Positions 54,819 to 64,000 are shown, counted from the first letter of the stretch. The stretch is 64,000 nt of DNA from Dermatophilus congolensis (GCF_900187045.1 NZ_LT906453.1:1922001-1986000); one strand, 5' to 3'. Notes: generated from the sequence alone by a model not told the origin. A program made the numbers and translations.

Positions 54819-56417
54819 TCAGGCCAGTTCGATGAGGTCTTTGTAGTCCGGCCCCCAGAAGTCTTCGACTCCATCTGGTAGCAGGAGCACGCGTTCGGGG
54901 TTGAGGGCTTCGACTGCGCCAGCGTCGTGGCTGACGAGGACGACGGCGCCTTTGTAGTTACTCAGGGCGGCGAGGATTTCTTCGCGGCTGGCTGGGTCGA
55001 GGTTGTTGGTGGGTTCGTCTAGCAGGAGCACGTTGGCTCCGGAAACAACGAGGGTGGCCAGTGAGAGGCGTGTTTTTTCACCACCGGAGAGCACTCCGGC
55101 GGGTTTGTCGACAGCTTCGCCGGAGAACAGGAAGGAGCCGAGGATTTTTCGGCATTCTGTTTCGGTCAGGTCGGGGGCGGAGGCAACCATGTTTTGCAAA
55201 ACGGTGGCTTCACCGTCGAGGTTTTCGTGTTCCTGTGCGTAGTAACCCAGGCGCAATCCGTAGCCGGGTTCAACTTGCCCGGTGTCGGGGGTGTCTTTGC
55301 CGGAGAGGATTTTCAGCAGGGTGGTTTTACCGGCACCGTTGAGTCCCAGAACGACGACACGGCTTCCTTTATCGATGGCCAGGTCAACGTCGGTGAACAC
55401 TTCTTGGGAGCCGTAGGCCCTGGAGAGACCGCTCGCACGCAGCGGGGTTTTTCCGCAGTGCACTGGGTCTGGGAAGCGCAGTTTGGCTACTTTGTCGTGC
55501 ACCTGCACTTCTTCAAGTGAGGACACGATTTTTTCGGCACGTTTGAGCATTTGCTGCGCAGCCACTGCTTTGGTGGCTTTGGCGCGCATTTTTTCGGCTT
55601 GGGCGTTGAGGGCGGCGGCTTTTTTCTCGGCGTTTTGGCGCTCGCGGCGGCGGCGTTTTTCGTCTGTTTCGCGCTGCTGGAGGTAGGTTTTCCAGCCGAC
55701 GTTGTACTGGTCGAGGACTTGTCGGTTGGCGTCGAGGTAGTAGACCTTGTTCACGACGGCGTCGAGGAGTTCAACGTCGTGGGAGATGACGATGAGTCCG
55801 CCGGCGTAGTTGCGTAGGTATTCGCGTAGCCACACGATCGAGTCGGCGTCGAGGTGGTTGGTGGGTTCGTCAAGAAGCAGGGTGTGGGCCTGGGAGAAGA
55901 GGATTCGGGAGAGTTCAACTCGTCGGCGTTGTCCACCGGAGAGGGTGCCGACGGGGCGGGTGAGTTCTTTTTCGCTCAGGCCGAGAGCGGATGCGATGGC
56001 GGCGGCTTCGGATTCGGCCGCGTATCCGCCTGCAGCTTCGAAGCGTGCTTGGAGTTTGGGGTAGCGTTCCATGGCTGCTTCGGCGGTTTCGGGGACCGCT
56101 GATGCCATTTGTCCTTCGGTTTCGCGCATGCGTTGCGCTAGGTCGCCTAGCCCGCGGGCGGACAGGATGCGGGCGCGGGCGATTTCTTCGAGGTCACCGT
56201 CGCGGGGGTCTTGGGGGAGGTAGCCGAAGTCTGCTGCGCCTGAGATGCGGCCGTTGTCTGGGCTGCGCCATCCGGCGAGGGTTTTCATGAGTGTGGTTTT
56301 TCCTGCGCCGTTGCGCCCTACCAGCCCGATGCGGTCTCCGGCTGCGACGCGGAAGGTTGCGCCGCGTAGCAGCAGTTGGGCGCCTGCGCGCAGTTCGATG
56401 TCGGAGGCGGTGAGCAT
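54819..56417 (-). CDS. ABC-F family ATPase
   Basis: Duplicated cytosolic ABC protein of 532 residues with no membrane domain, acting on ribosomes in translation control or antibiotic protection. Two Walker A motifs (GRNGAGKTT near residue 35, GLNGAGKTT near residue 355), two signatures (TLSGGQRRRVELSR, VLSGGEKTRLSLA) and a charged linker (ETDEKRRRRERQNAEKK) between them. Closest in look to the Uup/EttA-like actinobacterial branch; the exact subfamily is not assigned. Confidence 0.92.
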   Translation of the reverse strand: MLTASDIELRAGAQLLLRGATFRVAAGDRIGLVGRNGAGKTTLMKTLAGWRSPDNGRISGAADFGYLPQDPRDGDLEEIARARILSARGLGDLAQRMRETEGQMASAVPETAEAAMERYPKLQARFEAAGGYAAESEAAAIASALGLSEKELTRPVGTLSGGQRRRVELSRILFSQAHTLLLDEPTNHLDADSIVWLREYLRNYAGGLIVISHDVELLDAVVNKVYYLDANRQVLDQYNVGWKTYLQQRETDEKRRRRERQNAEKKAAALNAQAEKMRAKATKAVAAQQMLKRAEKIVSSLEEVQVHDKVAKLRFPDPVHCGKTPLRASGLSRAYGSQEVFTDVDLAIDKGSRVVVLGLNGAGKTTLLKILSGKDTPDTGQVEPGYGLRLGYYAQEHENLDGEATVLQNMVASAPDLTETECRKILGSFLFSGEAVDKPAGVLSGGEKTRLSLATLVVSGANVLLLDEPTNNLDPASREEILAALSNYKGAVVLVSHDAGAVEALNPERVLLLPDGVEDFWGPDYKDLIELA

Positions 56418-56524
56418 GGGTGTGGTGACTCCTGAGGAAACGGGGTTGGGGCCAGGCGTTCGTGCGCCAGCGACCAGTCTAGGTCTACGGGGTGGTTGGG
56501 TGTTGGTCGGGCATGCATGGGGGA

Positions 56525-56557
56525 AGGGGTGGTGCCTATGGTGTGGCGACCACCCCT
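56525..56557 (-). terminator. Hairpin after fumC
   Basis: AGGGGTGGTGCC (56525-56536) pairs with GGCGACCACCCCT (56545-56557) with one bulged G, about 70 nt past the fumC stop. Likely end of the ku-fumC transcript. Confidence 0.5.
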
Positions 56558-56627
56558 GGGGGGTTCTCGGTGTGTGTTTGTGTCGAGGTGCTGGTTGGTT
56601 GTTAGTGGTTGCACTGTGTGACTGTGG

Positions 56628-58046
56628 TCAGTTTTTTGTTGCTGTGCGGGGATGGGTCATGTCGATGGGGGTGACCCAGGCGTCGAATTGTTCTTCGGTG
56701 AGGTAGCCGAGGTTGAGTGCGGCGGCTTTGAGGGTGGTTCCTTCTTTGTGGGCTTTTTTGGCGATGCTGGCTGCTTTGTCGTAGCCGATATGGGGGTTGA
56801 GGGCGGTTACTTGCATGAGGTTTACCTCTAGGGCGGCGGTGATGCGTTCATGGTTGGGTTCGATGCCGGTGGCGCAGTGGTCGGTGAATGCTGCGCATGC
56901 ATCACCGAGCAGGCGGATGCTTTCGAGTACTGCGTGTGCCATGACGGGTTTGTAGACGTTGAGTTGGAAGTTTCCTTGGCTTCCGGCGAACCCGACGGTG
57001 GCGTCGTTGCCGAAGACGCGGGTGGCGACCATGGTCATGGCTTCGCATTGGGTGGGGTTGACTTTGCCGGGCATGATCGAGCTGCCGGGTTCGTTTTCGG
57101 GGATATGTATTTCGCCGATGCCGTTGCGGGGCCCGGAGGCGAGCCAGCGGACGTCGTTGGCGATTTTCATCAGGGCCATGGCCAGGCCGCGTAGGGCGGA
57201 GCTGAGGGCTACGAGGGCGTCGTGGGCGGATAGGGAGGCGAACAGGTTGCTGGATTGGTGGAATGGGTGACCGGTTTGTTCAGCGATTTTTGCTGCGGCG
57301 AGTTCGCCGAATTGTGGGTGTGCGTTGAGGCCAGTACCCACGGCTGTGCCTCCGATGGCCAGGTCGAGGATGTCGTTTTCGGCGTGGTGGATGTTGGCTA
57401 GGGCGAGGTCGAGTTGGGCTACCCAGCCGCTGATTTCTTGACCGAGTGTGATGGGGGTGGCGTCTTGCAGGTGGGTGCGTCCGACTTTGACGACGTCGGT
57501 GAATTGTTCGCTTTTGGTGGCAAGGGTGTCGCGTAGGTTGCTGGCCTGTTGGTAGAGGAATTCGTGCAGGTCTAGGACGACGGCGATGTGCATGGCCGTG
57601 GGGAAGGTGTCGTTGCTGCTTTGGCCGCGGTTGACGTGGTCGTTGGGGTGGATGGGGGTTTTGGTGCCCATCTGGCCGCCGAGGATGTCGATGGCGCGGT
57701 TGGAGATTACTTCGTTGGCGTTCATGTTGGATTGGGTGCCGCTGCCTGTTTGGAAGACGACGAGGGGGAAGTCGTTGTCGCGGTGGCCGTCGATGACTTC
57801 GCGGGCGGCTTGTTCGAGGGCGTCCAGGGCGGTGTTGTCTAGGGCGGATAGTTCGCCGAGTTCACGGTTGGCGCGGGCGGCTGCGAGTTTGAGGTGTCCG
57901 AGGGCGCGGATCATTGACCGTCCCCAGATGAAAGTGTCGCGGCCGATGGGGAAGTTGTTGATGCTGCGTTGTGTTTGGGCACCCCAGTAGTGGTCGGCAG
58001 GAACCTCGACGGTCCCCATGCTGTCGGTTTCGTGTCGAGTGTTCAT
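56628..58046 (-). CDS. fumC: Class II fumarate hydratase FumC
   Basis: TCA-cycle enzyme that interconverts fumarate and malate; 472 residues, full length. Marks: [16 protein letters not shown], the [14 protein letters not shown] active-site region, and the superfamily signature [14 protein letters not shown] 58046 overlaps the ku stop (ATGA), an unusual coupling. The carboxyl end is normal. Confidence 0.95.
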   Translation of the reverse strand: MNTRHETDSMGTVEVPADHYWGAQTQRSINNFPIGRDTFIWGRSMIRALGHLKLAAARANRELGELSALDNTALDALEQAAREVIDGHRDNDFPLVVFQTGSGTQSNMNANEVISNRAIDILGGQMGTKTPIHPNDHVNRGQSSNDTFPTAMHIAVVLDLHEFLYQQASNLRDTLATKSEQFTDVVKVGRTHLQDATPITLGQEISGWVAQLDLALANIHHAENDILDLAIGGTAVGTGLNAHPQFGELAAAKIAEQTGHPFHQSSNLFASLSAHDALVALSSALRGLAMALMKIANDVRWLASGPRNGIGEIHIPENEPGSSIMPGKVNPTQCEAMTMVATRVFGNDATVGFAGSQGNFQLNVYKPVMAHAVLESIRLLGDACAAFTDHCATGIEPNHERITAALEVNLMQVTALNPHIGYDKAASIAKKAHKEGTTLKAAALNLGYLTEEQFDAWVTPIDMTHPRTATKN

Positions 58047-59206
58047 GCAGTCACTCTAAGTGGCAAGAATTCCCAGCGGGAGAGTAATTCCGGTGAGTGC
58101 CAGCACATTTGGCGAGTCGCTGGGGTGGTTGCAGTGGAGTGTGAGGGGGTGTTCAGCTGCGCTTTACGCGCAGCTGTTTTCGTAGATGCTGCTGTAGATG
58201 TTTTCGCCTTGGTGGACTTTGGCTTTCCAGCCGTCTTTTTCGCTGGCTTCGTGGCGGCTGATTTCTTCGCTGTGCTTTGCGTGGTTTTCTGGCTTTTCTT
58301 CGCTGACTTTTGAGACTTCTTCGTCGACTTTTTCGCGCTCTTCGTCTTCGCTGTGTTGGTGCCTTTGGCTGGTTTACTCTCGGAGCGCTGCGCCGTACCC
58401 AAATCACTGGCAGCACCCCCGCTGCCTGCCCGGGCAGCTTTGGCGCGATCCACTGAACGCTGCAACGCCGCCAACAAATCCACCACTTGGGCTGGTGATT
58501 CATGCTCTGTGACGGCCTGCTTCACTTGAGCGCCATCAAGTTTGGTTTGCACCAGTGCTTCCACCGCAGACGTGTAGTCGTCTTCGTACTCATTCGGTTC
58601 GAAGTTTTCAGCCATCGACTCGATGAGCATCGTGGCCATTTTCATTTCCGCCCTCTTGGGTGCGGGGGCGTTATTAAGCACCTCGAAATCCGGTTCACGT
58701 ACCTCATCGGGCCACAGCAATGTCTGGCACACAATCACCTCGCCATGTACTCGCAACACAGCCATTGTCAGTCGTGTGCGCACCGAGATAGTCGCTACTG
58801 CCATGCGTTCGCTTGTGCGCAGTGTTTCCCGCAGCAGGGCATACGGTTTGACTGCTGTGGGGTCTGGTTCGAGGTAGTAGGCCTTATCGAAAAGGATGGG
58901 GTCAATTTGTTCAGCTGGGACGAATTTCTCTACTGAGATTTCCCGGCTGCTTCGGCTAGGCAAGGCTTCAAGCTCTTCGTCGGTGATCACAACCGTGCGG
59001 CCATCGGCGGTCTCATATCCTTTGGCGATGTCTTTGTAGTCGACTTGGGCGCCATCGGCTTCGGCAACGCGTTTGTATTTGATGCGGGAGCCATCGCTTT
59101 TGCGCACCTGGTGAAATTTCAGGTCATGATTTTCTGTGGCGCTGTATAGCCGAACCGGCACCGTGACCAGGCCGAACGAAACAGCCCCTTTCCACATCGC
59201 ACGCAT
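58043..59206 (-). CDS. ku: NHEJ DNA end-binding protein Ku
   Basis: Homodimeric bacterial Ku, which binds double-strand ends and recruits LigD. The 387-residue protein begins [21 protein letters not shown], the family start, with the core to about residue 255. A Lys/Ala/Thr-rich tail follows ([16 protein letters not shown]). The last about 40 residues, after AARKAQLNT, lose the Lys bias and end [11 protein letters not shown]. In the adjacent frame the tail would stay basic (QLRVKRS) and stop near 58153, next to a 9-bp hairpin (58154-58176). A late frameshift or a natural extension are both possible. Confidence 0.93.
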   Translation of the reverse strand: MRAMWKGAVSFGLVTVPVRLYSATENHDLKFHQVRKSDGSRIKYKRVAEADGAQVDYKDIAKGYETADGRTVVITDEELEALPSRSSREISVEKFVPAEQIDPILFDKAYYLEPDPTAVKPYALLRETLRTSERMAVATISVRTRLTMAVLRVHGEVIVCQTLLWPDEVREPDFEVLNNAPAPKRAEMKMATMLIESMAENFEPNEYEDDYTSAVEALVQTKLDGAQVKQAVTEHESPAQVVDLLAALQRSVDRAKAARAGSGGAASDLGTAQRSESKPAKGTNTAKTKSAKKSTKKSQKSAKKSQKTTQSTAKKSAATKPAKKTAGKPKSTKAKTSTAASTKTAARKAQLNTPSHSTATTPATRQMCWHSPELLSRWEFLPLRVTA

Positions 59207-59319
59207 CGTTTGCCCCTCACCGTGGCTGGGTCCGACACTCCAGACAGAGTGTCACCTCACCCAGCATCCACGCTCTTCAGGCCGCGCCCGCACTCGAATG
59301 GATACGTCACACAGCTTGA

Positions 59320-61314
59320 ATGGCAATCAAACTCACGCCAGAAGGCCACCATCGAAGAGTGAAACCAATGCTGGCAACCCCCACCACCGGTGTCCCTACA
59401 AGTGCTGATTGGGTACACGAAGTGAAGTGGGATGGCATGCGCGTCCTGGCAAATGTGCATCACAGCCACGCCTGCCTTCACACCCGTAACGAAACGGATG
59501 CCAGCACCCGATTCCCCGAAATCGTGGCTGCTTTAACTGCTCAGAGCACGCCAGCAGATGTGCTCCTCGATGGTGAAGTTGTGCTTTTCGATGAGGAAGG
59601 CAGCCCGTCGTTCAAAAAACTACAAAACCGCATTTTCGTGAAGAGAGCAGATACTGCTCAGCGCTTGGCGGCCATCGCACCGGTCACTTTTATGGTCTTT
59701 GATCTGCTCCGGTTCAATGGCCGTGACCTCATAGACGAGCCGTGGACGGTGCGGCGCCAACTGTTGGAAACACTCACCTGGAACAGTGACCGAGTCACAG
59801 TGACACCCACTTTTCCTGATGGTGAAGCCCTCCTAGAAGCAACCCAGGAGCAGGGGCTGGAGGGGATCATCAGCAAACGTATCGATGCCCCCTATTCCCC
59901 CGGTAAACGCAGCAAAGCATGGCGTAAATTGCCCCACCGGCCCACACATTCGATGGTGATCGGCGGTTGGCGGCCTGAAACCGGGTCAGACAACCGGGTG
60001 GGTTCTCTTCTTGTTGGCCTACCGGAAAGCTCAGCTGGTGAAGCTACTCGGTTATGTTTCCTTGGCCGTGTCGGTAGCGGCGTGGCCGGGTCGGCACAAG
60101 AAACGCTGATGCCTTTACTGCGCGAACACGCCGCGAAAGCACCCCCCTTCACTACAGATCTTCCCGATGCAGACGCTGCGGGGGCGCACTGGGTTCACCC
60201 CCGTCTTGTTATCGATGTTCGCGCGCTGGGCGGTATACCAAAACCGGGCTACCGGCTGCGTCAACCCTCGTTCCAGGGACTGCGTCCTGACCTGACCCCT
60301 GCCGACCTAGTCACCGAAACCACCAAATCAGCTACTGCTAAGACCAACGACACCCCCACTAAGGCAAGCAAAAAAGCCCAGCCCCTGCCGCAGCAGCCGC
60401 AGACTATGAGCGCCGATGTCGAGGACCGCCGTGTTCCGTTGACCAATCTTGAGAAGGTTCTCTACCCCGATTCAGGCACCACTAAATCCGAGATCATCAG
60501 CTACCTGGTGGAGGCTTCGGCTGCGCTTCTTCCCGCACTGGCAGGACGTCCAGTCACCAGGGTGCGTTGGCCACACGGGGTGCAGGGCCCGTCTTTTTTC
60601 GAGAAAAACACCCCGAAGAACACGCCTGAGTGGGTGCAGACCATCACCCTCCACTCCCCCGGTTCGCGCCGCGAATCTGCCCAGGTCACATACCCTCTGG
60701 TTGACGACCTGTCCACGCTGATGTGGCTGGGAAACCTCGCTGCACTCGAACTGCATGTACCGCAGTGGCGCATCGATAGTCAGGGCGCGCCGTACGCCCC
60801 GGATCGTTTAGTTATTGACCTTGACCCCGGGGAACCTGCAGGGCTTACTGAATGCGCACGCGTTGCCCTTATCGTGCGTGATGTCCTGCTGGAGCAGGGG
60901 GCGGGCGTCATCGTCCCGGTAACCAGCGGCAGCAAAGGCATCCAGTTGTACACCCCTGTTGTCGGTGATCCTGATGATCGTGACGCCACTCGTTCTCGTG
61001 CTCAACAGTTAGCAAAAACTCTTGAGCAGACCCACTCTGACTTGGTGGTTGCGACGATGACGAAGGCGAAACGGCCAGGCAAGATCTTGCTCGACTGGAG
61101 CCAAAACACACGCTCTAAAACCACGATTTGTCCTTATTCGCCGCGTGGTAAACATCGCCATGTCACGGTCGCTGCGCCGCGTACCTGGGATGAGATAGAG
61201 GCCGCCGCTACCGGTGCACCGGCGCATGCGCTGACTCAGCTTGGCCCGCGCGAGGTGCTCGATCGGTTGGAGAAGCTCGGCAACCTGTTCGCACCTGTGC
61301 ATCTTTGGACCTGA
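59320..61314 (+). CDS. ligD: NHEJ ATP-dependent DNA ligase LigD, ligase-polymerase form without phosphoesterase domain
   Basis: Seals double-strand breaks together with Ku. The 664-residue protein has an N-terminal ligase domain (motif I EVKWDGMRV, adenylated Lys36; GLEGIISKR with motif IV; PTFPDGEALL before it) and an OB domain to about residue 335. A Lys/Thr/Gln-rich linker leads to the AEP polymerase domain (NLEKVLYPDSG, EKNTPKNTPEW, VIDLDPGEPAG with catalytic Asp, SGSKGIQLYTP). The order is LIG-POL; the 3'-phosphoesterase module of mycobacterial POL-PE-LIG is missing. Divergent from ku. ATG 59320 has a weak RBS; MLATPTT at 59368 is an alternative start. Confidence 0.93.
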   Translation: MAIKLTPEGHHRRVKPMLATPTTGVPTSADWVHEVKWDGMRVLANVHHSHACLHTRNETDASTRFPEIVAALTAQSTPADVLLDGEVVLFDEEGSPSFKKLQNRIFVKRADTAQRLAAIAPVTFMVFDLLRFNGRDLIDEPWTVRRQLLETLTWNSDRVTVTPTFPDGEALLEATQEQGLEGIISKRIDAPYSPGKRSKAWRKLPHRPTHSMVIGGWRPETGSDNRVGSLLVGLPESSAGEATRLCFLGRVGSGVAGSAQETLMPLLREHAAKAPPFTTDLPDADAAGAHWVHPRLVIDVRALGGIPKPGYRLRQPSFQGLRPDLTPADLVTETTKSATAKTNDTPTKASKKAQPLPQQPQTMSADVEDRRVPLTNLEKVLYPDSGTTKSEIISYLVEASAALLPALAGRPVTRVRWPHGVQGPSFFEKNTPKNTPEWVQTITLHSPGSRRESAQVTYPLVDDLSTLMWLGNLAALELHVPQWRIDSQGAPYAPDRLVIDLDPGEPAGLTECARVALIVRDVLLEQGAGVIVPVTSGSKGIQLYTPVVGDPDDRDATRSRAQQLAKTLEQTHSDLVVATMTKAKRPGKILLDWSQNTRSKTTICPYSPRGKHRHVTVAAPRTWDEIEAAATGAPAHALTQLGPREVLDRLEKLGNLFAPVHLWT

Positions 61315-61373
61315 CACGCAGATAACCGCAGGTACCTACGTGTTAAGGCAACAGCACTTTTAGGCTGAACACC

Positions 61374-62414
61374 ATGTCTGCTGCCGATTCGCTCAAACCT
61401 ATCGACGCCTTACGTCGAATTGCGTTCCTGCTGGAGCGCTCGCGCAGCCAGACCCGCCGGATTGAAGCTTTCCGCCGCGCAGCAACAACGATTCTGCGTA
61501 CTCCTGAGGAGGAAATCCGCGCCCGTACCGCGGCAGGGACACTGACTGAGCTACCCACTATCGGGAAAAGCACAGCAGCTGTCATCTCGGACTGTTTAGC
61601 TGGCCGGCGCCCCGAATACCTCACGAACCTAGAGAAAACTGCTGCTGGGCCACTTATTGAAGGTGGCGGAGACCTTTTGGCAACCATGCGCGGTGACTTG
61701 CATTGTCATTCGAATTGGTCCGATGGTGGGGCCCCTATCGAGGAAATGGTTGCTACAGCGATAGAGCTTGGTCGTGAATACATCGCTCTTACTGATCATT
61801 CACGCAATCTGCGGATCGCGCATGGCCTTTCTGAGCAGCGACTGCGTGAACAGCTCGATGTGGTTGCGGCGATTGGTCAGGCGTTGCCGCGTGATGATTT
61901 TCGGTTACTGGCAGGGATTGAGGTCGACATCCTCGATGATGGCGCTCTTGATCAAGATCCTGAGCTTCTCGATCAGGTCGATGTGGTTGTTGCCTCGGTT
62001 CATTCCAAGCTGCGCATGAATGCTGATTCGATGACGCAGCGAATGGTGACGGCGGTGAGGAATCCGCGAACGAGCGTTCTTGGTCACTGCACGGGGCGGC
62101 TCGTGGCTGGCGGGCGGGGCCAGCGTCCGCCGAGTGATTTTGATGCTGAGGCTGTGTTCGCTGCCTGTGTTGAGCATGGGGTGGCTGTTGAAATTAATAG
62201 TCGCCCTGAACGGCAGGATCCTCCTGATGAGTTGATCGTGCTGGCTCTTGATATGGGGTGTTTGTTCTCGGTTAACACTGATGCTCATGCGCCTGGCCAG
62301 TTGGATTTTTTGGCTTATGGCTGTGAGCGGGCGCAGCGGCTGGGTGTTCCTGCTGAGCGGATTGTGACGACGTGGCCTGTGGATCAGTTGCTGGCGTGGC
62401 TAGGGCGCAACTGA
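61374..62414 (+). CDS. PHP-domain phosphoesterase with N-terminal helix-hairpin-helix (PolX-like)
   Basis: 346 residues. The first about 85 residues resemble the helix-hairpin-helix region of family X polymerases (IGKSTAAVISDCLAGRRPEYL). The C-terminal PHP domain shows metal ligands in DLHCHSNWSDG, LTDHSRNLRIAHG, GIEVDIL, VASVHSKLR, LGHCTGR and NTDAHAP. No polymerase domain is present. Possible roles are DNA 3'-end repair or phosphoesterase activity. It lies directly after ligD, and its last 15 nt overlap the converging TetR gene. Confidence 0.88.
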   Translation: MSAADSLKPIDALRRIAFLLERSRSQTRRIEAFRRAATTILRTPEEEIRARTAAGTLTELPTIGKSTAAVISDCLAGRRPEYLTNLEKTAAGPLIEGGGDLLATMRGDLHCHSNWSDGGAPIEEMVATAIELGREYIALTDHSRNLRIAHGLSEQRLREQLDVVAAIGQALPRDDFRLLAGIEVDILDDGALDQDPELLDQVDVVVASVHSKLRMNADSMTQRMVTAVRNPRTSVLGHCTGRLVAGGRGQRPPSDFDAEAVFAACVEHGVAVEINSRPERQDPPDELIVLALDMGCLFSVNTDAHAPGQLDFLAYGCERAQRLGVPAERIVTTWPVDQLLAWLGRN

Positions 62415-63026
62415 CTGATCTTGTGTGTGCTGCGGGGTTGGCCAGCTGGAGTGGAGGCGGCTGGTGGCATTCAGGGTGGCTGTGATGACGTGCTCGGCTG
62501 GCATGCCGCGGTCGAGGAGGCGAAATCCTGCATCCACCATGCTTCGGGTGAGTTCGGCGCCAATCTGTGCCTGGGTGTCGTCTGCGGTGAGGTGTTGCCA
62601 TGCGGTCAGGAGCATGTCTTGGGTGTTGCGGTGGGCGTGGGCTACGGCCTGGCGTGTTCCGTCAGTGAGGGGTGTGTTTTTGGTGATGTTCATGAGCCAA
62701 CCGTGGCCGGTGGTGGCGGCTTGTTCGAGGTTGCTGCGGCACCAGGCGTCGATCTGTTCGGCGGGGGTGTGGGCGCGGGTGACTGCTTCGTTGACGGCGT
62801 TGAGCCAGCTAGGCAGGTGGCGTTCGAGTACGAGTGCACGCAGGTCGTCGACGGAGTCGACGTAGCGGTAGATGCTGTTGCGGGCGATTCCTACTGCTGC
62901 GGTGACGGCTCCGGCGGTGAGGGCGTGACTGCCATCGGTGCGCATGATGTGTTCGGCTGTGTCGATAAGGGTGGCGCGGACGTTTGCGCGGTGTTCGCGC
63001 ATGGTTGAGGCAGTGATGCGTGGCAT
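62400..63026 (-). CDS. TetR family transcriptional regulator
   Basis: 208-residue regulator with an HTH at about residues 30-65 (HALTAGAVTAAVGIARNSIYRYVDSVDDL). The ligand domain has no clear family mark. It is divergent from the MFS efflux gene, a frequent repressor-pump arrangement, so it probably controls that gene. Ends by overlapping the PHP gene tail-to-tail. Confidence 0.87.
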   Translation of the reverse strand: MPRITASTMREHRANVRATLIDTAEHIMRTDGSHALTAGAVTAAVGIARNSIYRYVDSVDDLRALVLERHLPSWLNAVNEAVTRAHTPAEQIDAWCRSNLEQAATTGHGWLMNITKNTPLTDGTRQAVAHAHRNTQDMLLTAWQHLTADDTQAQIGAELTRSMVDAGFRLLDRGMPAEHVITATLNATSRLHSSWPTPQHTQDQSVAP

Positions 63027-63082
63027 GACTCCTCCTGGGTTGGTGCCCGCGTAGTGAGGGGGTGTGTTGGTTGATGTGTTTA

Positions 63083-63097
63083 ATCAGTGTGCCTGAT
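63083..63097. promoter_or_regulatory. Putative TetR operator in the divergent gap
   Basis: ATCAG-N5-CTGAT inverted repeat in the gap between the TetR gene and the MFS gene. Placement fits an operator; sequence alone cannot prove it. Confidence 0.35.
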
Positions 63098-63199
63098 GAA
63101 TTGTTTTAGCGACACCCTGTCTCTAACCTCAAAGAACACATATCGCTACCGTGACCCGACCACTCGCCGGGCCATCGCCTCGCTTTCAGGAGTTCTCGG

Positions 63200-64000
63200 A
63201 TGTCACCTACTCCCCCACTAGCTTCATCGGAACCCCGCGATCATCGCTGGGCAGCGTTGGGTGTGCTGGCAGCTAGCCTGTCAATGATCGTGCTTGATGG
63301 GACCATCGTTGGGGTTGCTCTGCCTCAGATCGTCACCAGCCTGCGCCTTGATCTCACCGAGGCACAGTAGGTCAACAGTCTGTACGCCGTTGTTTTTGCT
63401 GCGCTCTTGTTGTCTTTTGGGCGGTTGGGCGATGCCTACGGGCGGCGTCGGCTTTTCCTTGCCGGTATCGCACTTTTCACGGTGAGCAGTATTACTGCTG
63501 GATTCGCTAGCAGTCCGGGTGCGCTTATTGCTTCTCGTGCTGCGCAAGGAGTCGGTGGCGCCATGATTTTGCCTACCACCTTGTCCACGGTGAATGCCCT
63601 TTTTCGTGGGCGGGAGCGGGCGGCTGCATTCGGGGTGTGGGGTGCTGTGATGTCCGGGATGGCCGCGGTCGGGCCATTGCTGGGTGGTGTTTTGACTGAG
63701 TATGTGTCGTGGCGGTGGATTTTCTTCGTGAATATTCCCATCGGGGCGGCGATCATCATGGCTGGGTTGCGCTTTGTTCCAGAGATGCGTGGGGAACCAG
63801 GCACAGGTGGGGCTGACTTTTTGGGTGGGCTTTCCAGCGCTTTGGGGTTTGGGTTGATTGTGTTCGGGCTGATCGAGTCCCAGGATTTGGGCTGGTGGTC
63901 TCCCAAGAGTGTTTTGCAGATTGGTGATCTGTCGTGGCCTGCCACGGCACCGGTTTCGGCAGCGCCGGTGGCGATTGGCGTGGGTGTTCTTCTCCTGGGT
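63200..64000 (+). pseudogene. MFS drug:H+ antiporter (DHA2, EmrB/QacA type) with in-frame TAG, truncated by window end
   Basis: From ATG 63200 (AGGAG upstream) the frame reads through the DHA2 start (MIVLDGTIVGVALPQI) and reaches TAG at 63368-63370, codon 57, within LTEAQ-stop-VNSLYAVVFAALLL. Homologues have Trp at this place (QWVNxxY), so TGG to TAG is the simplest change. After the stop the frame stays open with normal family sequence (FGRLGDAYGRRRLF, GVGGAMILP, SWRWIFFVNIPIG) to the window edge. Either a recent nonsense mutation, readthrough, or a sequencing error. Confidence 0.85.

Overview
The window comes from a high-GC actinobacterium. It carries the Pup-proteasome system (pup, prcBA, pafA, dop, ARC), the mycothiol ligase mshC, a corynebacterial-type glgA/glgC pair, an inhA/mabA-like fabI-fabG pair and the bacterial NHEJ pair Ku/LigD. 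GC looks moderate for the phylum (about 60% by eye), which would fit the Micrococcales (Dermatophilaceae-like), but that placement is an inference. Genes are dense, often joined by 4-nt ATGA/GTGA overlaps. No rRNA, CRISPR array, insertion sequence or phage was seen. There is one tRNA, tRNA-Leu(GAG).

Region by region. 1-9.9 kb (minus strand): dop-pup-prcB-prcA-pafA-pafB-pafC, then tatA-tatC and the start of helY. 10-11.9 kb: a frameshifted prs paralogue, a DUF3054 membrane protein and an OsmC protein, lying between dop and the proteasomal ATPase gene arc. 11.9-16.9 kb: arc-trmI, an M50 site-2 protease and a RecB-like nuclease. 16.9-23.2 kb: a biotin locus with a divergent TetR regulator (BioQ-like), two TGAAC-N3-GTTCA operators, then bioB-bioA-bioF-P450-bioD. 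23.3-32.1 kb: metH, a PAC2 protein, mshC, an SCO1664-type kinase-like protein, DUF3090, a histidine phosphatase and a protein with a very acidic tail. 32.4-37.2 kb: tRNA-Leu, an ABC exporter with a probable frameshift in its permease, and a POT peptide transporter. 37.2-46.9 kb: small conserved genes, galE, recQ with a C-terminal PRTase-like part, an acyltransferase, a PEBP protein, a SpoU methyltransferase, SPFH/NfeD, an orphan ABC ATPase and an unknown gene. 47-49.7 kb: divergent glgA and glgC. 49.7-56.4 kb: GNAT, fabG-fabI, DUF3099, moaA, SURF1 and ABC-F. 56.6-62.4 kb: ku-fumC, divergent ligD and a PHP-domain protein. 62.4-64 kb: a TetR regulator and a DHA2-type MFS pump interrupted by an in-frame TAG.

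How the genes work together. Dop deamidates Pup(Gln), PafA ligates Pup(Glu) to substrates, ARC unfolds pupylated proteins and PrcBA degrades them; PafBC is the DNA-damage transcription activator. The backbone from helY to the phosphatase follows the order I recall from Mycobacterium tuberculosis (Rv2092c to Rv2135c), with the biotin locus intercalated. Most notable are an ARC without the usual C-terminal QYL tail, a P450 inside the bio operon, operators that overlap the bioB start codon, three apparent coding lesions (prs, ABC permease, MFS pump), hairpins at most convergent gene ends, and kilobase-scale blocks of opposite strand composition that do not follow gene direction.
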